From NCBI GenBank assembly GCA_947632005.1, contig CANRNU010000005.1, positions 20,084-84,083 of the forward strand: a DNA stretch of 64,000 nt, read 5' to 3'. Position 1 is the stretch's first letter. Each line of letters begins with the position of its first letter. The translations under genes were made by a program, and so were the position numbers. Positions 48,981 through 59,001 of this stretch are shown here, in pieces. Origin of the DNA: an uncultured Oscillospiraceae bacterium. GTDB taxonomy: Bacteria; Bacillota; Clostridia; Oscillospirales; Oscillospiraceae. A model generated the notes under the pieces. It was not told where the DNA came from. It saw only the letters and a program-made list of their open reading frames with translations, and did no database searches.

Positions 48981-51732
48981 TCTTCTTACCCCGGAAGAAA
49001 AAGACACCCTCTGCAAGATCATCACTGGCCGAGAGTTCAAAGAACTTTTTAAGAATAACGAGCGAGAGTTCCAAAAATTACGAAAGGGCTTTCGGGCTAA
49101 ATCCTTGACAGAGCAGTTTGCGTTGTCTACTGCTATGTCCAACGTCGACAAGCCTTTTATCGCGACGTATATCAATGGGCTAGTAGATATGTGGCTTAAA
49201 GAAATTCAGAAAAATGTAGAGAAGCTTGAAGCGGAAGGATCAACCCATAACGTTGCGTTAGCAACAACAATGCTTGACTCATTTTTTGTCAACAATGTAG
49301 ATTTATACCTCAAGCTCACGGGCAAAGCGTCTGATATGGATACTTGCTCCGCAATTCTTGATAGAATGACAAGTATCAAATCTGAGCGCAAGAGAAATGA
49401 AGAAACAGCTAATCAAATCAGAGCTATAGAAGAAGAAAAACGCCAGTTGTATGATCAGCTTAAAGAGGTGCAGCAGAATGCTAATACTATAAGAACTGAG
49501 TACGAGCGAAGAATCCAAGAAGTTGAACAAGAGAATAGCACATTGACCTCTCAACTGACTGAGGCGCAAGAGAAAATCACAGAATTACAAACTGCTCCTG
49601 CCAAAATTACTAGCGAAGATGTAGATTATCTCGCACAGTATGATGATACCGACGCTACTATTCTACACGCCGTAAGTAATGATGAAATCGTTTCATTGTG
49701 TGGTGTTATCTCAGATTATAATGGCCAAAAATGGCTTATGCGGTATGCTGACCTAAGTAATAACGGGCATTATCATGTTTTTCACAAACGGGAAGACACC
49801 CCATCATACTTCACCAATCGGGATAAGATATTTTATAAAGATGGTCCCTCTAACGATGGTTTCTATGGCATTTGGACTTGGTCCGCGATACCAAGCGAGA
49901 AGGACCCATCAAAAGATTATATTATATCCCGATATAAACCTGATCTTAATGCTATTGAAGTCGCTGTTATAACTAATACGTCAGACCTTGATAGTCTGGT
50001 AAACCAACTGAAGTCCGGAATTGAATACATACCTCACAGTCGTAGGATCATGTTCTCTTTTTGCTCATCGAAAGGGATGTATACAGGCATTCTATGTAAC
50101 TGTGATGAACTCAATAGTATTAATGGAAAGATCTCCTTTTCTGAAGGTTGTGCTGTTGTTCCTATATATGTGTTCCCCAGTGATAATATAATGCGTTTGG
50201 ATAATGGGCTTTCCTTCTACAAAAACGCATTTGCGGGAACGCCAGACAAACTCTACCATTTAAAAACCCCTCTTGAAATTGTAAAAAGCATCGTTACCTC
50301 ATCAATCTCCTGGCCCACATATAAAACAAGGGGAATCATACGTGCTGATTACAGAACTTTTAAGGATTTCCTCTGTGCGATCCCGGTCGATGATATAACC
50401 CGCCAAATTGAGACTGCATGCCATTGTTCCAGTCCTGCTGCAAAAGCATTGCTGGAAGAATTCCTGAGCACAGCCAAGAAATATGTTGATGGAAATAGCT
50501 TAGAAGACGATATAATCCTCTCTGCCATTTCTGCAAGTGCCGAGCTTCAGGAGAGAGCAAAAACACTGATCCGCGCAGATTGGGAAACTGAGAACAAGGG
50601 CTTACTGGCTGACGCCCAAGAAAAGCTCAAAGCACTTGACGGAAAAATAAATGACGCTACCACCCAGTTAGCTGAGGCTCAAGAGGAACTTAATAAGACT
50701 AAATTGGAAGAAGATCGCCTTACTGGCGTCATAGCAGAAAAGGAAAAACTTGCTGAAGATGTTGAAAAGGCAGTATCTGAAAGAATCCAGCAAGCACGTA
50801 AGCATGCGGCCGATTTCATTGCAAACATGGCATTTGTTACTGGTCAACAGATACAACTTTCAGTTGATGTGGATTCTGCCGCAAACAAAGTTGCCTCTGA
50901 TCCTGTTGTTGCCCAATATCAGGTGTTTTCTCCTTATGAAGAACTTAGCGACCTTGAGGCACATCATTCTTGGGCAGACGTGATTGATACAGCTACATTT
51001 GAGTTTGGGGAAGCAGGAGTTACAGAGCAATATAGAAGAGGCTTAGCTGCTTTCCTTTGTGCTGCTTTTATTGAGAAGCAACCAATTTTCCTTGTTGGCC
51101 CTAATTCACTTGATATTGTTCAAGCGTTTTGTGCATCCGTAAGCGCTCACAAATATGGACTGCTATGTTGTGAGGGCAACTATGACAATAAAGTAACTTC
51201 GAGAATTGGTGCCACTGGCGAAGACATTGTGATAATCAATAACCTTCTCTCAAGCAGATGGATGAACCGGCTTCCTGAGATTGTCTTCAATAAGGACATA
51301 TTTTATGTCGCTACTCATCCATATGCAGAGGACATTCAAGTTGAGCCTCAGAGCCTGTATGGATTTGTGCTTCCGCTGTTCACAGAGTTCTTTGTGGACA
51401 AAACAGCAACCGGCAAATACTATGGAGGTTATTTTGCAGATGACTTCAAGCCCTATTCAGCGCCAAAGGGCATACATAAAGAACCGAAAGTCCTCTCAAG
51501 CTTATCCATAAGCTCTTTCGTCAAGAACAGAATCAACAATCTTGTTACTACGATGCATGGCATTTATCCAAGCACAACAGCAGATGACGAATTCTTGTTT
51601 TCCGTCTTTCCCATTGCTTATGCGTCACTGGAAGTTGAAAAACTTGTAGATGCAGTTGCCGATCCACAGAAAGGTTTTACAATTTCTGCAAACCTAAAAC
51701 GTGATCTGCGCCATGTAATGGGAGACGTTTAA
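48967..51732 (+). CDS. Coiled-coil protein with degenerate AAA-like C-terminal region
   Basis: Long coiled coils; FLVGPNSLDIVQAFCASVSAHKYGLLCCEGNYD lacks a canonical GKT Walker A. Confidence 0.65.
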   Translation: MNYIDLLTPEEKDTLCKIITGREFKELFKNNEREFQKLRKGFRAKSLTEQFALSTAMSNVDKPFIATYINGLVDMWLKEIQKNVEKLEAEGSTHNVALATTMLDSFFVNNVDLYLKLTGKASDMDTCSAILDRMTSIKSERKRNEETANQIRAIEEEKRQLYDQLKEVQQNANTIRTEYERRIQEVEQENSTLTSQLTEAQEKITELQTAPAKITSEDVDYLAQYDDTDATILHAVSNDEIVSLCGVISDYNGQKWLMRYADLSNNGHYHVFHKREDTPSYFTNRDKIFYKDGPSNDGFYGIWTWSAIPSEKDPSKDYIISRYKPDLNAIEVAVITNTSDLDSLVNQLKSGIEYIPHSRRIMFSFCSSKGMYTGILCNCDELNSINGKISFSEGCAVVPIYVFPSDNIMRLDNGLSFYKNAFAGTPDKLYHLKTPLEIVKSIVTSSISWPTYKTRGIIRADYRTFKDFLCAIPVDDITRQIETACHCSSPAAKALLEEFLSTAKKYVDGNSLEDDIILSAISASAELQERAKTLIRADWETENKGLLADAQEKLKALDGKINDATTQLAEAQEELNKTKLEEDRLTGVIAEKEKLAEDVEKAVSERIQQARKHAADFIANMAFVTGQQIQLSVDVDSAANKVASDPVVAQYQVFSPYEELSDLEAHHSWADVIDTATFEFGEAGVTEQYRRGLAAFLCAAFIEKQPIFLVGPNSLDIVQAFCASVSAHKYGLLCCEGNYDNKVTSRIGATGEDIVIINNLLSSRWMNRLPEIVFNKDIFYVATHPYAEDIQVEPQSLYGFVLPLFTEFFVDKTATGKYYGGYFADDFKPYSAPKGIHKEPKVLSSLSISSFVKNRINNLVTTMHGIYPSTTADDEFLFSVFPIAYASLEVEKLVDAVADPQKGFTISANLKRDLRHVMGDV

Positions 51733-52739
51733 TGGACAAGTATACCGGGCTTCTTTCAGTCATATCAAACCAGTATCACATCAAAAGAGGACTACAAGAA
51801 ACTGAAGAAAGTTGGAAAACACGTCTGATTTATAGCATCTGTGGAATGATGGCTTATGCGGCACTTTGGGATGATCTTGAAGAGCCAATTTCCATTGTGC
51901 ATTTGAAGAAAAGAATCCGCAGCATACTTTCTGCTTACAAATCAATCTACCCTGAGCTTTCCATAAGTTTACCGTATGCCTCCGCAGATCTTGAGGACGA
52001 GATCGCTAACCTATTTCTAAGCACAGGGGTAGTTTATCACCGCCCTAACAGAATCGCTCCATCAATGAAACACGAAGAGTTGTTCAGCGGTATTCTGTTC
52101 CAACGGGGTATTCCACTTGATAACATTTCCCATGTCTCTGGTATTGGGTATTACTCAAAACAAGATGGAGGCACAAATCCAGATAAGATAAAAACAATGT
52201 TCGGCCTTGAGCAAAAGAATCTGCAGCTTTTGTGGCACGAAACATTAACCACTGCTATCTGGAAATCCACTCAGTTTTTTGAACATAACATAGAATATCT
52301 CCGCCTAATGCCTCCATTCACTCGAGGATATTGGATAACCACGCCAGATACTACTGGTGTAGTTTCAATCCTTCGAATCGGAGTAAACGGTTCCCAACTG
52401 TATTATCTTTACCGTTATGCTGGCGCAACACTAGAAGTTAGTCCTCTTCCTCAGTGGCAAGTGGAGTCCTCTCATTACAGAACACTTGCATGCGCCTGTT
52501 TATCAACCTACGGTACATTGGCGCCAATAGAGTTTGCTGAGGATGGTGAATTGACCCATATACGTTTTGGCTATTTGCTTCCTCCCCGCGAACTTGATTT
52601 TTTGAAGCTCTACAGTTGGCCTGAGGAATGCACATCACTCCCAAGCGATTTTAAGCGAAAGCTATCAACAGAAGTCTTTAGGGCTATTAGGGATATTCTA
52701 TCTGATGAAGGATATAAATTTAAAGGAGCGACGATCTGA
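51732..52739 (+). CDS. Unknown 335-aa protein, third operon gene
   Basis: TAATG overlap with upstream gene, TGATG overlap with downstream gene. Confidence 0.65.
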   Translation: MDKYTGLLSVISNQYHIKRGLQETEESWKTRLIYSICGMMAYAALWDDLEEPISIVHLKKRIRSILSAYKSIYPELSISLPYASADLEDEIANLFLSTGVVYHRPNRIAPSMKHEELFSGILFQRGIPLDNISHVSGIGYYSKQDGGTNPDKIKTMFGLEQKNLQLLWHETLTTAIWKSTQFFEHNIEYLRLMPPFTRGYWITTPDTTGVVSILRIGVNGSQLYYLYRYAGATLEVSPLPQWQVESSHYRTLACACLSTYGTLAPIEFAEDGELTHIRFGYLLPPRELDFLKLYSWPEECTSLPSDFKRKLSTEVFRAIRDILSDEGYKFKGATI

Positions 52740-55700
52740 TGACAACTGGAGCTAATTCTGTTCATAAGCAACTGCGGACGGAGTTGGAAGACTATATTAA
52801 ATCGCAGTATTTTGGAAAGTCACCGCTCCTTCTTTCAGCATTAAATAATCATATTGATGACGAAGGCTTGCTCTATCAGAAGCCATTTATTGAGTCATCT
52901 CCTGCATATCTTACAGTACAAAACGGTATTGAAGGAGCATCTATTGAGCCCTGGATGAAAGAGTATTTTTTGCAACTATCTGAGGCGGGAATTGGTGTTT
53001 TCCCATCTCCATTTGCTCATCAGATTACCGCACTTGAAGCTGCGGTCAAAGGAGAAGACCTATTCGTTTCAACCGGCACAGGTTCTGGTAAAACAGAGTG
53101 CTTTATGTGGCCGCTTCTTGCAAAGATGGCAGCTGAGGCAAAAACATCCAAGAAAACGTGGGAAAAACGGGGTATTCGCACAATTATTATGTACCCAATG
53201 AACGCCCTAGTTTCTGACCAAGTTAGCCGACTTAGGAGGATGATTGGAGATCCTGATAAGAAGTTTATCCGGATTTTCAGAAATACCTGCGGTAGTGAAG
53301 TCCGCCGCCCTCAGTTTGGCATGTATACCGGCAGGACTCCGTACCCCGGGGAGCAGTCTTCTCCAGGACAAGACAGAAAACTAGAAAAGACCTTGGCAAG
53401 AATGTCTTTTCCACAGAATGATTCTGAAAAAGAGTTCTTCAGTCATCTTCTCAAGGAGGGAAAGATCCCTGCAAAGGATGATATGAATCTGTTCCTGCGC
53501 GGGCTTCATGAAGGTAGGCATATTCCAAACGATGAGGATGCGGAGTTAATAACCCGCTTTGAAATGCAGCAATTCTGCCCGGACATTCTTATTACGAACT
53601 ATTCCATGCTGGAATACATGCTGCTACGCCCAAGAGAACAGAAAATCTGGGATGATACACGCGAATGGATTAATTCAAATCCTAACAACAAGCTGCTTTT
53701 TGTCATTGATGAAGCTCACATGTATCGCGGCTCATCGGGCGGCGAGGTTGCGTTGCTGATTCGCAGACTTTTCCATAAACTCGGGATTGGCCGGGATCGT
53801 GTACAATTCATACTTACTACCGCAAGCATGCCCAACAAGGATCAACAAGACATTGATTCTGTAATGAAGTTCGCAAATGAACTTACCGCCTCCGACACGG
53901 GTAGTCATTTTCGTTATCTCACCGGTGAAAAAGAGGTCATTGATGGGCAGTTGAAGTATGATATACCAGTTGGGCTTCTCTTAAACTCCGATCCTAATGA
54001 ATTTGAGAACAAGGATGAGGTAAAGCTTTCTGCGCTTTTGTCGTTCTGGCGTCAGCTAGAGGGCTTTGACCAAAGCATCAGCACTCTGGAATCAGTTTGC
54101 AACTGGATGTACGAAAATCTTGTGTATTATCGTCCATTTCATGAACTCATAAGGTATTGTCGTGGAAACGCAGTATCTTTAAGCGAACTGTCTTCTGGCA
54201 TCTTCCCTGATCTCGGTCAAGAAAACGCATTAAAAGCTGTCAGCGTCCTTTTGGCTATGGCACCTCTTGCAAAAAACGATAAGGGCTCTGTTCTTTTCCC
54301 GGCACGCATGCATATGCTTTTTAAAGGTATTTCAGGCGTCTATGCATGTGCAAATGTGGATTGCAGTTGTTCTCATTCTGAAGGAGGCCTTACTTTAGGG
54401 GAGCTCTATTTGTCTGATGGTAATTTGATTTGCCCGCATTGTGGCAGTGTTGTATATGAGCTTTATAACGACAGGCGCTGTGGCGCACTATTCTTCAAGG
54501 GCTATGTCCTTGAAGATGACTCAAATCTTCATGGGAATGTATACCTGTGGCATTACCCCGGTCAGTTAATGGACCACCGGATGAAAGAAGTACATTTATT
54601 TATCCCCACAGATGATTTTGAGTTGCCCGCAAAGCAGGGTAAGAATGTCATAAAGCCATGTTATCTTGATGTCAAGAGTGGGTTTATCAACTTTACAGAT
54701 GATTCTTCCGCCAATAAGCCCTGGATGAGAAAACTATACTACTGCAACTACTCCGCAAAAGGTAGGCCACAAATTATCACCTTCCCTACCTGTCCACATT
54801 GCAGGCATCAGCTTTCCACATTGCAGCTTACATCATTCAGCACTCGAGGGAATCAATCTTTCTTCAACTTAATCCAATCGCAGTTTCAACTGCAACCTGC
54901 CGTACAGGGAAAAGATAGCGATCCTGATCGCTTCCCTAATGAGGGACGCAAAGTTTTACTGTTCTCGGATAGTCGTCAGCGTGCAGCAAAGTTAGCCAGA
55001 GATATGTCTGATGCGTCAGATATCTCCGCCGCAAGGCAGTTGTTCGCGATAGCAATAAAAACAATGGAAGATCAAACTGTCGAGCAATCAATGAATTCGC
55101 TGTACGATTACTTTTGTCTTGCAGCTGGTCAACATCACGTGCAGATGTTCCATGCCCATGAACGTGCGAAGTTCGCAGAAGATTGTGCTTTTGCAATGAA
55201 CAACTATAGACGATGCGCAAGGCGAGGAATATCCTATACTCCGAGATTTACTATCGCAAACGCTCCAGTGCAGATGCAAGAGCATCTTCTTCGATTGTTC
55301 GCTGGTGGCTATAACACCTTGTACGACTCCGCTACAAGTTGGCTTGAACCTACTGATCAAGCGCTCTTTGATGCTATTGATGCTCTTGAAGAAAACAATA
55401 TAATTGTCACTGATGAAGAGTTCATTGAGCTTTTCAATGCCTGGATGCTATCAATCTGTGACATGTATACAGCTATTGGCCATACTATCAATGATTCAGT
55501 TCGTTTAAAAGTTCGCCCAAACTATGGTGGCTATGGCCTTGACAAAGATTGGGAATTTTCAAAAGTCATCCATGAAATCATGGGATGGGGTGACGAAAAT
55601 GAAACCGAGTTGGTTTGGAAACGAGTACTAAAAGAGGCATTTCTTGACTCTGCACAGCCTGATAATGGAAAACTATATGTCGATCTTTCTAGAATAAAAC

Positions 55701-57988
55701 CACGTTTTGATGATGCTCATGTATGGTATAAGTGTGAAAAGTGCTCGGAACTGACCCCCTTTCCCCTAAAAGGAAAATGCCCAAGCTGCGGCTCCGCTCA
55801 TATTCATAAGATGAGCTCAAATGAATACGAAGCACTGGTTTTCTGGAGAAAACCTGTCTCTGACGCTCTCCAGGGTGAGCCAATTCATGTGATTGACACA
55901 GAGGAGCACACTGCTCAGCTCTCGCATAAAGACCAACGTGATGATTACTGGAGCAAAACTGAACAATATGAATTGCGTTTCCAGGACTTGATCCAAGATG
56001 GAGAAACGCCTGTTGATATTCTCAGTAGCACAACCACGATGGAAGTTGGTATTGATATTGGCTCCTTAGTGGCAGTTGGCTTGCGGAATATTCCTCCAAT
56101 GCGTGAAAACTATCAACAACGAGCAGGACGAGCGGGCCGGCGTGGATCCAGTTTATCGACAATAGTTACCTTTTGTGAAGATGGCCCTCACGACACATTA
56201 TATTTTAATAATCCAATTCCTATGTTCCGCGGTGATCCTCGCAGGCCTTGGGTTGATACACAAAGCGAGAAACTTCTCCAGCGCCATTTAACCATGGTTA
56301 TCTTACAGGAGTTTCTCGCGGAAAATCATACGAGCCTTGATACGATTCCTGCCGCACTCTTTCTTGAAGACTACCTTGACAATTTTAAGCGCTATCTTTC
56401 CTCTTACAATATTGACCAGGACAAGTGTCTTCTTCCTGTTGGCACAACACTAAACTATTCATTATTTGAGAGTGATCTTGATCGAGCATTTGATACACTT
56501 AAAGAAAAATGCCGGTCTCATCCTGAGCTTTTTGGTATAGAAGAAGGGGCCAATGAAAGTGACGCAAAGGTTCTCCTGGATGCCCTCTATGAAGAAGGTA
56601 TCATCCCAACATATTCTTTTCCGAAGAATGTCGTAAGTACATACATACCAGATATGAACGGGAAAATCCTTTATGAGGTTGACCGGGGACTCGATGTAGC
56701 TATCGGCGAATATGCCCCAGGTAGAGCAATAGTTGTTGACAAACAAACCTATCAGATTGGCGGATTCTATTACCCTGGAAGTGAACGTCGTCATGGTCAG
56801 GCACTAACTCCGGCACGTTCCTATACAGATGACCCGAATTTTGTAAAGCCAGTTATTTCTTGCGATGAGTGTGGCTGGTTCGGCTTGGCAGAAGAGAAGA
56901 CAACGTGTTGCCCGTTCTGTGGAAACAGCAACCTGAAGACCTCTCGTAAAATGATGCGTCCCTGGGGCTTTGCACCAAGAAACGCTGAATCAATACCAGA
57001 TGCCCAGCTATTGGAAGAATACACCGCTGTACAGCAACCCTTGTATTCAACTCTACCAGATGCAGAAGAAATGAAACTCATCCCAGGGTGTAGAAACATA
57101 AGGATCGCCTCTCGAACAAACCAACGAATCATCATGCTGAACAAAGGTTCTGGTGACAAAGGCTTCATGGTGTGCAAGGATTGTGGTGCTTCCATGCCGG
57201 GTGATGACATTTCCGTTTTGAAGAATATTGAAAGACCATTCAAGTCAAAGTATGCCAGGAGCAAATGTCATCATATCAATTCCTTTAATGTGAATCTTGG
57301 ATATGATTTCATAACCGATATGCTAGTTCTTGAATTCACAATTGATGACAGGGTTATCGACGCAAGTCGAAATAATAATCCCTGGCTCATTCGGGCAGCT
57401 CAATCCTTAGCTGAAGCACTCCGACTAGCCGCTAGCAAAAAACTCGATGTTGAATTTACTGAACTTGTAACTGGTTATCGTCTCAGAACCGGACCTGAAG
57501 CCTCATATGTTGATATCTATCTATATGACAGCCTATCAAGTGGGGCTGGGTATGCGGTCAGCGTAGCTGATACTATTGTCGAGCTACTCTCTGATATAGA
57601 TGGGCTCCTAGGTTCCTGCGATTGCGGATCGGCATGTTCTAAATGCTTAAAACATTATAGGAATCAACATGTACACGGTATACTTGACCGTTTTGCTGCG
57701 CTTCAACTCCTTAGATGGGGTGTTGATGGAATGAAAGCACCTTCTATCAGACCCGATGCACAGATTAACATGATCATGCCTTTAGCAAACATTCTCAAGC
57801 AATCTGGTTGCGAAGTTATTGCTGACGGAGAAGTGATCACTGTATCTAGGCGAAGACGCACAAAGAACGTTGTAATATATCCAGCAATGTGGGTTGAACC
57901 ACATGCCTCCAACACAATTTTTGTGAGTGATGCTTATATTAAGTATGCCAAGCCATATGCTGTTCAAAAGATTCTCGACAACATTTAA
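52739..57988 (+). CDS. Very large DEAD/DEAH helicase with C-terminal DUF1998 (DruE-like)
   Basis: STGTGSGKTECFMWPLL; IDEAHMYRG; TTMEVGIDIGSLVAVGLRNIPPMRENYQQRAGRAGRRG; GSCDCGSACSKCLKHYRNQHVHGILDRFAAL; several Cys4 clusters. Confidence 0.85.
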   Translation: MTTGANSVHKQLRTELEDYIKSQYFGKSPLLLSALNNHIDDEGLLYQKPFIESSPAYLTVQNGIEGASIEPWMKEYFLQLSEAGIGVFPSPFAHQITALEAAVKGEDLFVSTGTGSGKTECFMWPLLAKMAAEAKTSKKTWEKRGIRTIIMYPMNALVSDQVSRLRRMIGDPDKKFIRIFRNTCGSEVRRPQFGMYTGRTPYPGEQSSPGQDRKLEKTLARMSFPQNDSEKEFFSHLLKEGKIPAKDDMNLFLRGLHEGRHIPNDEDAELITRFEMQQFCPDILITNYSMLEYMLLRPREQKIWDDTREWINSNPNNKLLFVIDEAHMYRGSSGGEVALLIRRLFHKLGIGRDRVQFILTTASMPNKDQQDIDSVMKFANELTASDTGSHFRYLTGEKEVIDGQLKYDIPVGLLLNSDPNEFENKDEVKLSALLSFWRQLEGFDQSISTLESVCNWMYENLVYYRPFHELIRYCRGNAVSLSELSSGIFPDLGQENALKAVSVLLAMAPLAKNDKGSVLFPARMHMLFKGISGVYACANVDCSCSHSEGGLTLGELYLSDGNLICPHCGSVVYELYNDRRCGALFFKGYVLEDDSNLHGNVYLWHYPGQLMDHRMKEVHLFIPTDDFELPAKQGKNVIKPCYLDVKSGFINFTDDSSANKPWMRKLYYCNYSAKGRPQIITFPTCPHCRHQLSTLQLTSFSTRGNQSFFNLIQSQFQLQPAVQGKDSDPDRFPNEGRKVLLFSDSRQRAAKLARDMSDASDISAARQLFAIAIKTMEDQTVEQSMNSLYDYFCLAAGQHHVQMFHAHERAKFAEDCAFAMNNYRRCARRGISYTPRFTIANAPVQMQEHLLRLFAGGYNTLYDSATSWLEPTDQALFDAIDALEENNIIVTDEEFIELFNAWMLSICDMYTAIGHTINDSVRLKVRPNYGGYGLDKDWEFSKVIHEIMGWGDENETELVWKRVLKEAFLDSAQPDNGKLYVDLSRIKPRFDDAHVWYKCEKCSELTPFPLKGKCPSCGSAHIHKMSSNEYEALVFWRKPVSDALQGEPIHVIDTEEHTAQLSHKDQRDDYWSKTEQYELRFQDLIQDGETPVDILSSTTTMEVGIDIGSLVAVGLRNIPPMRENYQQRAGRAGRRGSSLSTIVTFCEDGPHDTLYFNNPIPMFRGDPRRPWVDTQSEKLLQRHLTMVILQEFLAENHTSLDTIPAALFLEDYLDNFKRYLSSYNIDQDKCLLPVGTTLNYSLFESDLDRAFDTLKEKCRSHPELFGIEEGANESDAKVLLDALYEEGIIPTYSFPKNVVSTYIPDMNGKILYEVDRGLDVAIGEYAPGRAIVVDKQTYQIGGFYYPGSERRHGQALTPARSYTDDPNFVKPVISCDECGWFGLAEEKTTCCPFCGNSNLKTSRKMMRPWGFAPRNAESIPDAQLLEEYTAVQQPLYSTLPDAEEMKLIPGCRNIRIASRTNQRIIMLNKGSGDKGFMVCKDCGASMPGDDISVLKNIERPFKSKYARSKCHHINSFNVNLGYDFITDMLVLEFTIDDRVIDASRNNNPWLIRAAQSLAEALRLAASKKLDVEFTELVTGYRLRTGPEASYVDIYLYDSLSSGAGYAVSVADTIVELLSDIDGLLGSCDCGSACSKCLKHYRNQHVHGILDRFAALQLLRWGVDGMKAPSIRPDAQINMIMPLANILKQSGCEVIADGEVITVSRRRRTKNVVIYPAMWVEPHASNTIFVSDAYIKYAKPYAVQKILDNI

Positions 57989-58146
57989 ACCTGTCCTCCA
58001 TCCATATTCAGATTGAGAACAGGCGAAATTACAAAGCCCACTGACCATTTTGGCCGGTGGGCTGTGTGGCATTTATAAAACACTATATCCTCAACCTAAG
58101 AGAATTGGGCAACGGTCTGTTGGCGTCTTTTCGCGTAGCATATCCA

Positions 58147-59001
58147 CTATTTTTCCCTCTCAACTGTTATTTCTTTGCCATTCGACCTAACGAAAATATC
58201 CCCATCTTGGTCGGTACGGTACATTTTGGGTTTCCATGTTTTGCTGTCCAACAAATCAAGTGTTCGCTGATCTGGATGGCCGTATGTATTCCTTTCTCCA
58301 ACGGATATTACCGCATAATCCGGCATAAAAGTTCCCAAGAACCGATACAAGGCATACGAGTATGCCCCATGATGAGGAATCTTCATTAAATCAACTTTAA
58401 ACTGTGCATCGGTACCTTTCTGGAATTTGTCAGATATTCTCGTCTGCGCTCCCTCCTCTATATCCCCAGTAAACAGGAACGTAGTTTTTCCATATGTCAC
58501 CAGCAGCACAAGCGAATCATTGGGTTCCTCCCCTCCTGCGTCAACAACTTCTACTGTTGCACTCCCTAAATCAAATTTATCTCCTACAGAAGGCTTTGTA
58601 ATTACTTGAGAACTATATTCCCTGATTCGTCCTCGAAGTTCCGAAAAATCTCCTATGTTGCTATTTTCTTCCATATAGATCGATCTATCTATAGAGGAAG
58701 CATAAGTTAGAATTTTCATCAGCCCACCGATATGATCCTTATGAAAATGAGATATAACCAAGATATCGAGATGCTGAATTCCCTTTCCTCCTTTTTCTTC
58801 CTTTAAGACATTATATACTATATCGCCACCTTTCACATTTCCGCCATCGATCAACATATAGTGACCGTCGCACTCCACCAATGCCGCATCTCCTTGTCCC
58901 ACATCAATAAAGCGGATGCTGAAAGTTGAGTCTTTAGAACAAGCGCAAAAGGATAACAGCGCGGCAAGTAGCAGTAGAAATGCTAACAGTCTTACTTTCA
59001 T
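58147..59001 (-). CDS. MBL-fold (ComEC-C-terminal-like) lipoprotein hydrolase
   Basis: Lipobox LLSFCAC; RFIDVGQGDAALVECDGHYMLIDGG; VISHFHKDHIGG. Confidence 0.85.
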   Translation of the reverse strand: MKVRLLAFLLLLAALLSFCACSKDSTFSIRFIDVGQGDAALVECDGHYMLIDGGNVKGGDIVYNVLKEEKGGKGIQHLDILVISHFHKDHIGGLMKILTYASSIDRSIYMEENSNIGDFSELRGRIREYSSQVITKPSVGDKFDLGSATVEVVDAGGEEPNDSLVLLVTYGKTTFLFTGDIEEGAQTRISDKFQKGTDAQFKVDLMKIPHHGAYSYALYRFLGTFMPDYAVISVGERNTYGHPDQRTLDLLDSKTWKPKMYRTDQDGDIFVRSNGKEITVEREK

